A DNA stretch of 64,000 nucleotides from Xenophilus aerolatus (GTDB lineage: Bacteria > Pseudomonadota > Gammaproteobacteria > Burkholderiales > Burkholderiaceae_C): positions 179,455-243,454 of the forward strand of contig QAIB01000006.1 of assembly GCA_030418545.1 (NCBI GenBank), read 5' to 3'. Under the pieces are notes generated by a model. It did no database searches. It saw only the letters and a program-made list of their open reading frames with translations, and was not told where the DNA came from. Of this stretch, positions 17,514 through 26,400 are shown piece after piece; the first letter of the stretch is position 1, and the number at the start of each line of letters is the position of its first letter. Position numbers and translations under genes: made by a program.

Positions 17514-18686
17514 TCAGCGCCGCGCGACGTCGCCCGAGGACGGGTCGAGCCCGCGCGGCCAGAAGGCCCACAGGCGCAGCGGCTGCTTCATGCGCGCAGC
17601 GAAGCGGCCAGCCTCCGCGCCGGTGCCGGCGAAGAAGTCCGCCCGCACGCTGCCGACGATGGCGCTGCCCGTGTCCTGCGCGACGACCAGGCGCTGCAGC
17701 TGCGCCGTCGGCCCGCTCGAGGCCAGCCACAGCGGCGTGCCGTAGGGGATCGCGTCGCGGTCCACCGCCACCGAGCGGCCGGCCGTGAGCGGCACGCCTT
17801 GCGCCCCGCGCGGGCCGAAGGCGGCGTCGACCTCGCCCAGCGGCTCCTCGCGGAAGAAGGTGTAGCGCGGGTTGCTCCACAGCATCTGCTGCACGCGCTG
17901 CGGGTTCTGCTGCGCCCAGGCCTTGACGTCCTCGGGCCAGCGGCCGATTGGGCTCACGCCCTGGGCGGCGAGCCAGGCCTGCACGCTGCGGTAGCCCTGC
18001 TCGTTGGTGCCGGCGAAGGCCAGGCGCACGGTGCGCTGGCGGCCGTCGGGTTCGGTGATGCGCAGGCGCCCCGAACCCTGGATGTGGAGCATGAGCACGT
18101 CGATGGGGTCGGCCATCCAGGCGATCTCGCGGCCGCGCAGCGCGGCCTGGGCCTGCGGATCGGTGTCGATCTGCTGGCGCGTGTACCAGGGCTTGCGCGG
18201 TGCCCAGCCGGCCGGCAGGCCGTACAGCGGCACGCCGTGCGTGGCGGTGGGCTGGCGGGTGCCGTCGAAGATGGGCTCGTAGTAGCTGGTGAGCAGCCCT
18301 TCCTGCTGGCCGGCGGGAGACTCGACGCGGTACGGCTGCAACCGTTCCATCATCCATTCGCGCTGCTCCTCGGGCGTGGCGATGGACAGGCGGCGCACGT
18401 CGCCGCACAGCGGCGCGAAGGCGGCGTTGGGGCGCTGGCAGTTGGACAGCAGCGCGACCCAGCCGTCGCTCAGGGAGTCTTCCGCGAAGCCCGGCAGCTC
18501 GGCCCAGGTGGCGGGCACCCAGCGCGTCTTGGGGTGGGTGAGGGGGCCGCTCAGGGGCGGCAGCGGTGCCGGCTCGGTGGGCGTGGGCGAAGGCTGGGGC
18601 ACGCGCACCGGCGGCCCGGAAGAGCAGCCCACCACCATTGCTACGATCGCGACGGCGGCGGCCAGCCCCCAACTTCTTTTGCTCAT
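17514..18686 (-). CDS. mltA: Murein transglycosylase A (MltA) lipoprotein
   Basis: Membrane-bound lytic transglycosylase of 390 residues that cleaves the peptidoglycan glycan chain. The start at 18686 gives a short basic N-terminus, a hydrophobic stretch and the lipobox VVGC (Cys about residue 21). The family core includes GLLTSYYEPIFDGTR, MLHIQGSGRLR, GTNEQGYRSV, and the C-terminal 3D domain AQDTGSAIVG...ADFFAGTG with the catalytic aspartate in QDTG. The start codon overlaps, on the opposite strand, the start codon of a 41-residue gene at 18685. Confidence 0.92.
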   Translation of the reverse strand: MSKRSWGLAAAVAIVAMVVGCSSGPPVRVPQPSPTPTEPAPLPPLSGPLTHPKTRWVPATWAELPGFAEDSLSDGWVALLSNCQRPNAAFAPLCGDVRRLSIATPEEQREWMMERLQPYRVESPAGQQEGLLTSYYEPIFDGTRQPTATHGVPLYGLPAGWAPRKPWYTRQQIDTDPQAQAALRGREIAWMADPIDVLMLHIQGSGRLRITEPDGRQRTVRLAFAGTNEQGYRSVQAWLAAQGVSPIGRWPEDVKAWAQQNPQRVQQMLWSNPRYTFFREEPLGEVDAAFGPRGAQGVPLTAGRSVAVDRDAIPYGTPLWLASSGPTAQLQRLVVAQDTGSAIVGSVRADFFAGTGAEAGRFAARMKQPLRLWAFWPRGLDPSSGDVARR

Positions 18687-18810
18687 GAGCCTGATTTTGC
18701 TTGAAGCCCTCGCGGCACTCGTGGTCCTTGTCCTCATCGTCTGGTGGACGATGTTCCATGGCCGCAAGGGCGGCGAGCTGCCCTCGGACGAAGACGAGAA
18801 CAAGCGCTGA
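18685..18810 (+). CDS. Small single-pass membrane protein (41 residues)
   Basis: Not a family I can name. The reading frame encodes MSLILLEALAALVVLVLIVWWTMF, a convincing single transmembrane helix. A basic turn (HGRKGG) and an acidic tail (ELPSDEDENKR) follow. Its ATG and the mltA ATG share the sequence CATG on opposite strands, so the two genes diverge from one point with no space for separate leaders. No clear Shine-Dalgarno is visible upstream. Composition argues for a real protein, the missing ribosome site against it. Expression would have to start inside mltA's first codons. Confidence 0.45.
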   Translation: MSLILLEALAALVVLVLIVWWTMFHGRKGGELPSDEDENKR

Positions 18811-19122
18811 GCCCGGTCCGTGCAGGGCCGCCCGGGGCCTGCCGAGGCCCTGTCGGACGGCATGCCGGCCCGCGGTGCGTCCGCGCCGCAAGCCGCCTTC
18901 CGACAGCCTCGAATCTGCTATTTTTTTGATAGCGCTTCGCGCAGCAACGGCGCGGTTCGTGACGCATTTGACGACGCGCAAGATGTCACGTTCGGATACG
19001 GAACCGCGGCTCAGTTCGCTTCTCATAATGCGCTCCGCAGCGCGTGCCGGGCCCCCCTGGCGCAGTCCGCGGTCCGCATCCGCCAACCGGCGGCGGTCTC
19101 ACCATCCAAGGAGCGAAATCCA
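18811..19122. other. Intergenic region, 312 bases
   Basis: No gene is supported here. The first 100 bases are GC-rich and featureless. From about 18905 the base composition drops, with gctatttttttgatagc at 18917-18933 (see repeat entry). TTGACG near 18969 and TCATAAT near 19024 are the most promoter-like words and may serve the OmpA-type gene at 19123. AAGGAG at about 19108-19113 is its ribosome site. Confidence 0.5.
18917..18979 (+). repeat. Possible diverged family A repeat
   Basis: Starts gctatttttttgatagc, the same palindromic end type as the family A copies, and continues with gcttcgcgcagcaacgg. The second half no longer matches the family closely. Length to the expected end would be about 63 bases. 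Kept as tentative. Confidence 0.35.
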
Positions 19123-19776
19123 ATGAAAACCCAACTCGTCCTCTGCACCTCGGCCCTCGCGGTCGCCTTGACCGGCTGCGCCGGCATGTCCGACACGCAA
19201 CGCAACGTGGGCATCGGCGCCGGCGCGGGCGCCCTGGGCGGCGCGGCCATCGGTGCGGCCACCGGCAACAGCCGCAGCGCGGCGGTCGGCGGCGCGATCG
19301 GCGCCGGCGTGGGCGCCCTCGGCGGCTACCTGTGGTCGCAGCGCATGGAAGCCCAGAAGCGCCAGATGGAGCAGGCCACGCAGGGCACCGGCATCGCCGT
19401 GTCGCAGACGGCGAACAACGAGCTCAAGCTCGCGATCCCGAGCGACGCCGGCTTCGACACCGGCCGCGCCAACATCAAGCCGCAGCTGGCCAGCGTGCTC
19501 GACCAGTTCGCCGGCGGCCTGCGCAACAACCCGAACGCCGAGGTGTCCATCATCGGCCACACCGACAGCACCGGCAGCGACGCCATCAACAACCCGCTGT
19601 CGCTGGAGCGCGCGGCCAGCACGCGTGACTTCCTGGTTGCCCGCGGCGTGCCGACGCAGGCCATCCGCATCGACGGCCGCGGCTCGCGCGAGCCGGTCGC
19701 CGACAACGCCACCGACGCCGGCCGCGCGAAGAACCGCCGCGTCGAGATCTACGTGGGCGAGCGCGCGCCACGCTGA
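19123..19776 (+). CDS. OmpA-family lipoprotein with glycine zipper
   Basis: Outer-membrane lipoprotein of 217 residues that should bind peptidoglycan. It has a signal peptide ending at LTGCAG (lipidated Cys near residue 19). A glycine-zipper segment follows (GIGAGAGALGGAAIGAATG, about 30-70), then a C-terminal OmpA domain (about 100-212) with IIGHTDSTGSD, LSLERAASTRDFL and NRRVEIYV. The architecture matches YiaD/Pal-like envelope proteins. AAGGAG lies about ten bases before the ATG and a strong terminator follows the stop, so it is probably monocistronic. Confidence 0.9.
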   Translation: MKTQLVLCTSALAVALTGCAGMSDTQRNVGIGAGAGALGGAAIGAATGNSRSAAVGGAIGAGVGALGGYLWSQRMEAQKRQMEQATQGTGIAVSQTANNELKLAIPSDAGFDTGRANIKPQLASVLDQFAGGLRNNPNAEVSIIGHTDSTGSDAINNPLSLERAASTRDFLVARGVPTQAIRIDGRGSREPVADNATDAGRAKNRRVEIYVGERAPR

Positions 19777-19793
19777 TCGGCCCTCGCCCCAGG

Positions 19794-19825
19794 ACCCGCG
19801 GCCGCGCGTCGCGGGTTTTTCTTTT
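19794..19825 (+). terminator. Rho-independent terminator after the OmpA-family gene
   Basis: ACCCGCG at 19794-19800 pairs with CGCGGGT at 19810-19816 across a nine-base loop and is followed by TTTTCTTTTT. It begins 18 bases after the stop codon. Confidence 0.85.
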
Positions 19826-19839
19826 TCGGCGCGGCCCTC

Positions 19840-20478
19840 TCAGGCGCCGTCGTCGACGCCGCGCAGCAGGTTGGCCAGCTCGACCGCCGACTTGACCTCC
19901 ATCTTGTCGAACACGCGGGCGCGGTGCACTTCCACCGTGCGCACGCTGATGGCGAGTTCGTCCGCGATCAGCTTGTTGGGCAGGCCCGCGACCACGCGTC
20001 GCATCACCTCGCGTTCGCGCTCGGTGAGCTCGACGACGCGGCGCGTGATCTGCTGGCGCTGGCGCCGCTCGTCGATGGCCCGCTGCGACTGCACGAGCGC
20101 CTGCTCGATGCGGTCGACCAGCGCGTTGTCCGAGAAGGGCTTCTCGCAGAAATCGAAGGCGCCGCGCTTGACGGCATCGACGGCCGTGGGCACGTCGGCA
20201 TGGCCGGTCAGGAAGATGACGGGCATCTCCGCCAGCTGGCCGTGCTCCGCGAGCCGGTCGAACAGCACCAGGCCGCTGGTGCCGGGCATGCGCACGTCCA
20301 GCAGCAGGCAGCGCGGCTGCTCGCGCCCGGGGCTTTCGGACAGCCGCTGCTCGAAGGCCTCGGCGCTGGCGTAGTGCTCGCTCGACAGGCGGCGCGAGCG
20401 CAGCAGCCAGGCCAGGGCCTCGCGCACGCTGGCGTCGTCGTCGACGATGAAGATCAGGGCATCGATCAGGGGTTGCAT
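19840..20478 (-). CDS. FixJ/NarL-type response regulator
   Basis: Two-component response regulator of 212 residues. The receiver domain has the acidic pair VDDD at 12-15, phospho-acceptor D61 (LLLDVRMPG) and the conserved Thr/Lys (FLTGHAD, CEKPF). The C-terminal LuxR-type helix-turn-helix (LTEREREVMRRVVAG ... ISVRTVEVHRARVFDKM) binds DNA. It starts 11 bases after the stop of the sensor kinase gene, so the pair forms one operon. The target genes are not evident; nothing nearby shows an obvious regulatory link. Confidence 0.9.
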   Translation of the reverse strand: MQPLIDALIFIVDDDASVREALAWLLRSRRLSSEHYASAEAFEQRLSESPGREQPRCLLLDVRMPGTSGLVLFDRLAEHGQLAEMPVIFLTGHADVPTAVDAVKRGAFDFCEKPFSDNALVDRIEQALVQSQRAIDERRQRQQITRRVVELTEREREVMRRVVAGLPNKLIADELAISVRTVEVHRARVFDKMEVKSAVELANLLRGVDDGA

Positions 20479-20489
20479 CCGCTCGTCTT

Positions 20490-22655
20490 TCAGGAAAACT
20501 GGGGCTCGCCGCCGTCCAGCCGCGGCGCGGGCTCGGCCACCGGCAGCGTGAAGCGGAAGACGGTGCCGTGCGGCCGGTTGGGCTCGTACAGCAACACGCC
20601 GCCGTGCTGCTCGACCACGGTGCGGCACAGGCTCAGGCCCAGGCCCATGCCGTCGGGCCGCGTGGTGAAGAAGGGGGTGAACAGGCGCGCCGCGACCTCG
20701 TCGTCGATGCCGCAGCCCAGGTCCGCCACCGAGAAGGCCAGCCAGCGCCGCACGTCGCTGCCGGCCTCGCCACCGCGTGCGCTCACCGGCCCTTCGGCAC
20801 GGCGCACCTGCAGGGTGAGCACGCGTTCCGACCGATCCGCGCGGTCCATGGCCTGCATGCCGTTGCGCGACAGGTTCAGCAGCACCTGCTCGACCAGCGT
20901 GCGGTCGCAGAACACCGGCGGCAGGCGCGGCTCGACGTCGAGCACGAGCTGCACGCCGAGCTTGTGCGCCTGCAGCCGCACCAGCGGCATCACGGCCTCG
21001 AGCAGCGCGGCCGGCTGGGCGCGCTCGCGCGCACGGTCGCGCCGGCGCACGAAGTCGTGCACGCTGCGGATCACCTGGCCGGCGCGGTCGGCCTGCTCGG
21101 CGATGCGCCGCATGGCCATGGCGATGTCGTCGCGGTCGACGGGCGTGACCTCGCCCGGGGCCGCCAGCAGGTTCATCGAGCCGCTGGCGTAGCTGGCGAT
21201 GGCCGCCAGCGGCTGCGTGAGCTCGTGGCTCATGAGCGAGGCCATCTCGCCCACGGTGGCCAGGCGCGCGCTGGCCTGCAGCCGCTCCTGGCTGGCGCGC
21301 GACAGCTCTTCCACGCGGCGCTGCTCGCTGATGTCGATGAAGGCGCTCATCCAGCCGGTCTGCACGCGCTGCGCGTTGATCAGCGGCGCTTCGAAGATCA
21401 GCACCGGGAAACGCTTGCCGTCCTTGCGCTGGAACACCGACTCGAAGCCCTCGCGCGCCGTGCCGCCGCTGGCCTGCCGCTGGCGCTGGCGCTGGCGGTA
21501 CTCGTGCGCCAGTTCGGCCGGCCAGTAGGGCGCGTCGCTCGAGGTGCCCAGCAGCTCCTCGGCGCTGAAGCCGACCATCTCGCAGAAGGCGGGATTGACG
21601 TAGGTGATGCGGCCCTGCAGGTCGCGCGCGCGCAGGCCGGTAATGACCGAGTCCTCCATGGCCTTGCGGAAGGCCAGCGCGTCGGACAGGTTGTCCTCGG
21701 CCGCGACGCGGCGCCGCGTGTCGCGCGCCAGCAGCACCAGCACCGACACCAGCGCGATCGACATGGCCGTCACCAGGCCGGTCAGCACGTTGGGGAACAG
21801 GTCGGGCGCGGCACGCCAGCCGTCGACGCGCAGCACCAGCGCGTTGCCCGGCAGGTCGAGCAGCTGCTGTGCGGTGAACACCCGGTTGCCCAGGCGCCGC
21901 GCGGTGCCCAGGCTCACGAGGCGGGTGCCGTCGGTCTCGGTCAGCGAGACCTCCTGGCCGCGCATCAGTGCCGGCCCCAGCAGCTCGTTGAGCATGGCGC
22001 GCAGCGAATAGGTGGCGACCAGGAAGCCGCCGTCCTCCAGCGGCAGGCAGCTTTCCATGGCCTCGATGCCGCCGGCCATGCCGGCCGGGTGCATCAGCGG
22101 CACGTAGTGGCTGGGCGAATACGCGATGCCGCGCAGGCGGCGGGCGCCGGTGCAGGCCAGCGCCACGTCGGTCTGCGCGTCGGCCCGGGTGGTGAGGTCG
22201 AACACGGAGGCGCGAAAGGGCGTGTCGACGGCGCGCAGCAGGCGCATGTCGGGCGCGCGCCATTCGATGCGCAGCCATTCGCGGTGCCGGCGCAGCAGTT
22301 CGGCCGCGGCCGCCGTCTGCGCGGCGTCGCCCGGCAGGGCCTGCAGCGCCTGCAGGTCCTGCACGTTGCGTGCGAGGCCGGCGCGCACGTCGGCCACCGC
22401 GTCGGCGGTGTCGCGGTCCAGCCGCGTCTGCACCTGCTCGACCTCGTGCCGCCCGGCCAGCCAGACCACGGTGACCAGCAGCGCCAGCACCAGCACCGCG
22501 AGCAGCACCCAGAGGAACCACCGGCGCCACAGCGACCGCAGCGCGCGCCAGCTGCGCTTCCAGGGCGGCACGGCGGGCGCCGCGGCCACCGGCGGCGGCA
22601 GGGGCACGGCCGCGGTATCCGTCGGCGCGGCCTGCGCGGGGAGGGTGGCGCTCAT
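20490..22655 (-). CDS. PAS-domain sensor histidine kinase
   Basis: Inner-membrane sensor kinase of 721 residues. A proline-rich N-terminus precedes TM1 (about 47-68). A roughly 220-residue periplasmic sensor region follows, then TM2 (about 289-310), a PAS domain (about 325-445; ITYVNPAFCEMVGFSAEELLG) and a HisKA domain with SHELTQPL (H477). The HATPase domain has NLSRNGMQAM, DLGCGID and GMGLGLS. The domain plan resembles DctB/FixL-class kinases paired with FixJ-type regulators, as here. The ligand cannot be told from the sequence. Confidence 0.9.
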   Translation of the reverse strand: MSATLPAQAAPTDTAAVPLPPPVAAAPAVPPWKRSWRALRSLWRRWFLWVLLAVLVLALLVTVVWLAGRHEVEQVQTRLDRDTADAVADVRAGLARNVQDLQALQALPGDAAQTAAAAELLRRHREWLRIEWRAPDMRLLRAVDTPFRASVFDLTTRADAQTDVALACTGARRLRGIAYSPSHYVPLMHPAGMAGGIEAMESCLPLEDGGFLVATYSLRAMLNELLGPALMRGQEVSLTETDGTRLVSLGTARRLGNRVFTAQQLLDLPGNALVLRVDGWRAAPDLFPNVLTGLVTAMSIALVSVLVLLARDTRRRVAAEDNLSDALAFRKAMEDSVITGLRARDLQGRITYVNPAFCEMVGFSAEELLGTSSDAPYWPAELAHEYRQRQRQRQASGGTAREGFESVFQRKDGKRFPVLIFEAPLINAQRVQTGWMSAFIDISEQRRVEELSRASQERLQASARLATVGEMASLMSHELTQPLAAIASYASGSMNLLAAPGEVTPVDRDDIAMAMRRIAEQADRAGQVIRSVHDFVRRRDRARERAQPAALLEAVMPLVRLQAHKLGVQLVLDVEPRLPPVFCDRTLVEQVLLNLSRNGMQAMDRADRSERVLTLQVRRAEGPVSARGGEAGSDVRRWLAFSVADLGCGIDDEVAARLFTPFFTTRPDGMGLGLSLCRTVVEQHGGVLLYEPNRPHGTVFRFTLPVAEPAPRLDGGEPQFS

Positions 22656-22680
22656 CCGGCCTCTGCGTTCGGCTGGGGAC

Positions 22681-23496
22681 TCACAGCACGCGGTGCGTCA
22701 GCGCCGGCAGCTGGGCGCGGCATTCGCGCAGGCGGGCGGCGTCGAGTTCGGCGAGTACCACGCCCTCGCCGGTGGCGCGCTGCGCGACGATGCTGCCCCA
22801 GGGATCGGCCACCAGCGTCTGGCCCCAGGTCTGGCGGCCGTTCTCGTGGGTGCCGCCCTGCGCGGGGGCGGCGACCCAGGCGAGGTTCTCGATGGCGCGG
22901 GCGCGCAGCAGGGTTTCCCAGTGCGCCATGCCGGTGGTGCGGGTGAAGGCGCTGGGCACCAGCAGCAGGTCGGCGCCTTCACGGGCCAGTGCACGGTACA
23001 GCTCGGGAAAGCGCAGGTCGTAGCAGACCGACAGGCCCACGCGCCAGCGGTGGCCGTCGCGCGAGGGCAGCTCGAACACCACGGGCTGCGCGCCCGGCGC
23101 GATGACGCGCGCCTCGTCGTAGCGCTCCATGCCGTTGTCGAAGCAGAAGAGGTGGATCTTGTCGTAGCGCGCCACGCACTCGCCCTCGGGCGACCAGGCG
23201 AAGGAGGTGTTGTAGACGTGGGCCTCGTCGGGCGCCTGCAGCGGCAGCGTGCCGCCGACGATCCACAGGCCCAGCGCCCGCGCCCGCTCGGCCAGGAAGC
23301 GCTGCACCGGGCCGTCGCCGGGCGGCTCGCGCAGTGCGAGCTTGTCGGTGTCCTTGCGGCCCATCATGCAGAAGTACTCGGGCAGGGCGGCGAGCTCGGC
23401 GCCCGCGGCGGCGGCCTCGGCCAGCAGCGCGCCGGCGCGCTCGAGGTTGGCGTCTCGCTCGACGCCTGACACCATCTGGATCGCGGCGATCTTCAT
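22681..23496 (-). CDS. Nitrilase-superfamily amidase (Nit2-like)
   Basis: Carbon-nitrogen hydrolase of 271 residues. The catalytic Glu-Lys-Cys triad is visible in LPEYF, YDKIHLF and LSVCYDLRFPE. The remaining blocks (VPSAFTRTTGMAHWE, RARAIENLAWVAAPAQ) match the Nit1/Nit2 omega-amidase-like branch, whose members hydrolyse deaminated glutathione or oxoglutaramate. The start ATG overlaps the yhdP stop. The order glnE-yhdP-nit is common in betaproteobacteria. Confidence 0.88.
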   Translation of the reverse strand: MKIAAIQMVSGVERDANLERAGALLAEAAAAGAELAALPEYFCMMGRKDTDKLALREPPGDGPVQRFLAERARALGLWIVGGTLPLQAPDEAHVYNTSFAWSPEGECVARYDKIHLFCFDNGMERYDEARVIAPGAQPVVFELPSRDGHRWRVGLSVCYDLRFPELYRALAREGADLLLVPSAFTRTTGMAHWETLLRARAIENLAWVAAPAQGGTHENGRQTWGQTLVADPWGSIVAQRATGEGVVLAELDAARLRECRAQLPALTHRVL

Positions 23497-26400
23497 GGGC
23501 GGTTCTCCTGGGGACTGGCGCTGCTCTCGCGGGCGAATCCGGGCAGCGCAGGCAACGAAGGCAACGCGGGCAGCTTCGGCAGCTCTTCCTGCAGCGCGCT
23601 GCCCACGCGCCGCGGCACCTTGGTCACGCGCGGGTCGGCCCAGGTGCCGTCGATCTGGAACTCCTGGGTCGCCGCGACGGCGAGCGGCTTGCTGAGCACC
23701 ATCTGCGCCAGGAAGGTGCCCAGGCCGATGGCGGGGTTGATGGCGGTCGCCACCAGCGCGGCGGTGCCGGCGTTGATCTCCGGCACCACCACGACACGCA
23801 GATTCTGCGTCTCGCGCGCGATGTCGGCCGAGCCGTCCATCAGCACGGCGGCGTTGACGCCCTTCATCTGCAGGTTGTTGGTGGTGGCGATGCCGTCGGC
23901 GATGCGCGCGTCCCCGCGGATGAAGTCGAAAGCGAAGCCGGCGCTGAAGATGTCGCGGAAATCCAGCGTCAGGCGTCGCGGCAGGGCCTGCAGGCTCAAC
24001 ACGCCGAGCAGCTTGGCGATGCCCGGCTCGGCCTTGAGGAACTGGCCCGAGGCCATGTCCAGGTGCATCTGGCCGCCCAGGCTGGGGTAGTCGATCGAGA
24101 AGGGCGAGCCGCGCCAGTGCACTTCGCCCGCCAGCTCGCCCTTGCCGCGCGCCAGCACGCCTTTCATGCCGAAGCGCTCCAGCAGCGCGCCGGCGTCGGC
24201 GATGTCGAGCTTGAAATTCATCGCCGTGCGCCGCGGCGCCCGGCCGCCGGCGTTGGCGGCGGCGGCCCAGGAGCCCTGGGCGCTGAAGGCGCCTTCGGGC
24301 GTGGTGAGGGCCAGCTTGTTGAGGCGCCACTCGCGGGTGGCGCCGCCGCGGTTGACGGCATCGATCTCGGCGCGGCCGAGCTTGCGGCCGAGCAGTTCGA
24401 AGTCGTCGACCACCACGTCCAGCGCGGGCAGGTCGCCGGGTTCCTCGTCGAGCAGCGACTCGACCTGCTTCGCCTCGCTGGGCTCGATCTTCAGCCGCGC
24501 CAGCCGGGCATAGAGGCGGCCGGCCTGCTGCACGCGGTATTCGGCATAGCCGCTGAGCTCGCGCGCGTCGATGTTGGCGCGCCAGAGCGTGCCCTCGCGC
24601 GTGCCACCCATCACCACGTCGTGCAGCGTGCGGCCTGCCACGGCGAACTCGGCGGCGCGGATCGCCACCAGCGTGGGCACCCAGGCCGACTCCTCGGCCT
24701 CGCTCGCAGGCGCCACGGCCTGCGTGCTGCCCGCGTTCTCCTCGAACACCTTGCGCCAGGCTTCCACGTCGACCCGGGGCAGGGCGATGTTGGCGAGCAC
24801 GCCGCTCTCGGGCAGCGCGCCGGACTCGACCGCCGCCTGCCCGATGCGCACCGCGCCGCGCAGCACCCGGGCGGCGCCGCCCGCCAGCTCGCGCTCGTAC
24901 TGGGCCGAAGCGGCGCTGCCCAGCGTCATCTCGAACTGGTCGCGCGTGGCCCGGCCCTCGCGGTCGCGCCGCAGCACCGTCTGCGCGATGTGCAGCGGCA
25001 GGCTGTCGCCGGCCGCCTTGCCCAGCGGGGCCGGCAGGTCCAGCGCCAGGCCTTGCAGACTGCTCTCGAGGCTGAACTCGGGCGTTTCGTCCCGCATGCC
25101 GAAGCTGGCGGTGTAGGTGGTTCCGCCCTGCATCTGGCGCGCCAGCCGCGCCAGCCAGTCGGCCTCGCGGGCGGCGCGCAGCCCGTCGGCGGTGACGTTG
25201 CCGGTGGCGCGCAGGCTGAAGTCCTGGCCGGCCGACGAGTAGCGGCCCTTGCCTTCGACGCGCACGTCGCCGCCGCCGAAGCGCGCCTGGACGCCCGCCA
25301 GCGAGAAGCCGCTCTCGGTGAAGCTGAGCGTGCCGCGTGCCTGCGTGAGCGGCGGCGCCTCGGGCGCCAGGCGCAGCTCGTTGTCGGCCAGCACCACGCC
25401 GGCCTGCACCTTGGCCTTGTCCATGGCATCGAGCGGCAGCTCGAGCTTGAGGCGGTAGTCGCCGCCACCGGTGGCGCGCACGCCGGCCACGAAATCGCGC
25501 GCGTCGCCCAGCAGCGGCGCGCCCACGCGCAGCACGTCGCCCAGCGGGCCGCGGGCCTGCGCGTCGACCTGGAGCACGCCGTGGTCGAGGTTGGGGATGC
25601 GCGCCTCGCCCTTGACCATCTCGACCGCGGTCGCGCCGGCGATGCGCGCGCGGGCGTTGTTCACCTGCATGCTCGCGCGATCGAAGACCAGTTCGCCCGA
25701 CAGGGCCGTGAGCGGCGGCCAGGCGGAGGGCTTGCCCCCGGCCTCGTGGGGCACATAGGCGTAGTGCACATCGTGGACCTTGGCCGCGATGCGGAACTCG
25801 CCCTGCTTCGGGTCGAGGAAGGGCATGTCCCACAGGTCGCCGCGCAGGCGGAAGTCGACACCGCTGGCCTCGCCCTTCGTCACGGCATCGCGCACGTAGT
25901 CGCGCACGTCCTTGGGGATGTCCATCGGCAGGTAGCGCCAGACGCGGGTGCCGTCGGCGCGCGTCAGCTGGCCCTTGAGGTCCAGCACGCCGGGGAAGCG
26001 CGACTTGCTGCCCGACTTCGCAGGATCGCTGGTGCGCCAGGCCAGTTCGGCCGCACCCTGCGCATCGGCGTTGGCGAAGCGCAGGTCGGGCAGGGTGAGC
26101 TCGATGCGCTCGCCGTCGCGCTTCCAGCGCAGCCGACCGCTGAACTGCGCCAGCGGCAGCACCGGGTCCTCGAACACGCCAGGCAGGTCCAGCGCGCCGT
26201 TGGCCATCGCCAGCGACGCGGTGCCCCCAGCCTGCGTCATCTCGAATTCGGCGTCGAGGCCACGCACGCCGGGCACGCCCACCGGCGGCCGGGCCTGGGC
26301 GATGCGGGCGGCGGGGGTCGAGGCGTCGACGCTGGAGGCCAGGCTCAGGCCCGTCACGCGGCCGCGGGCCTGGTAGGTCCGCGGCGTTTCGAGCGGCCCC

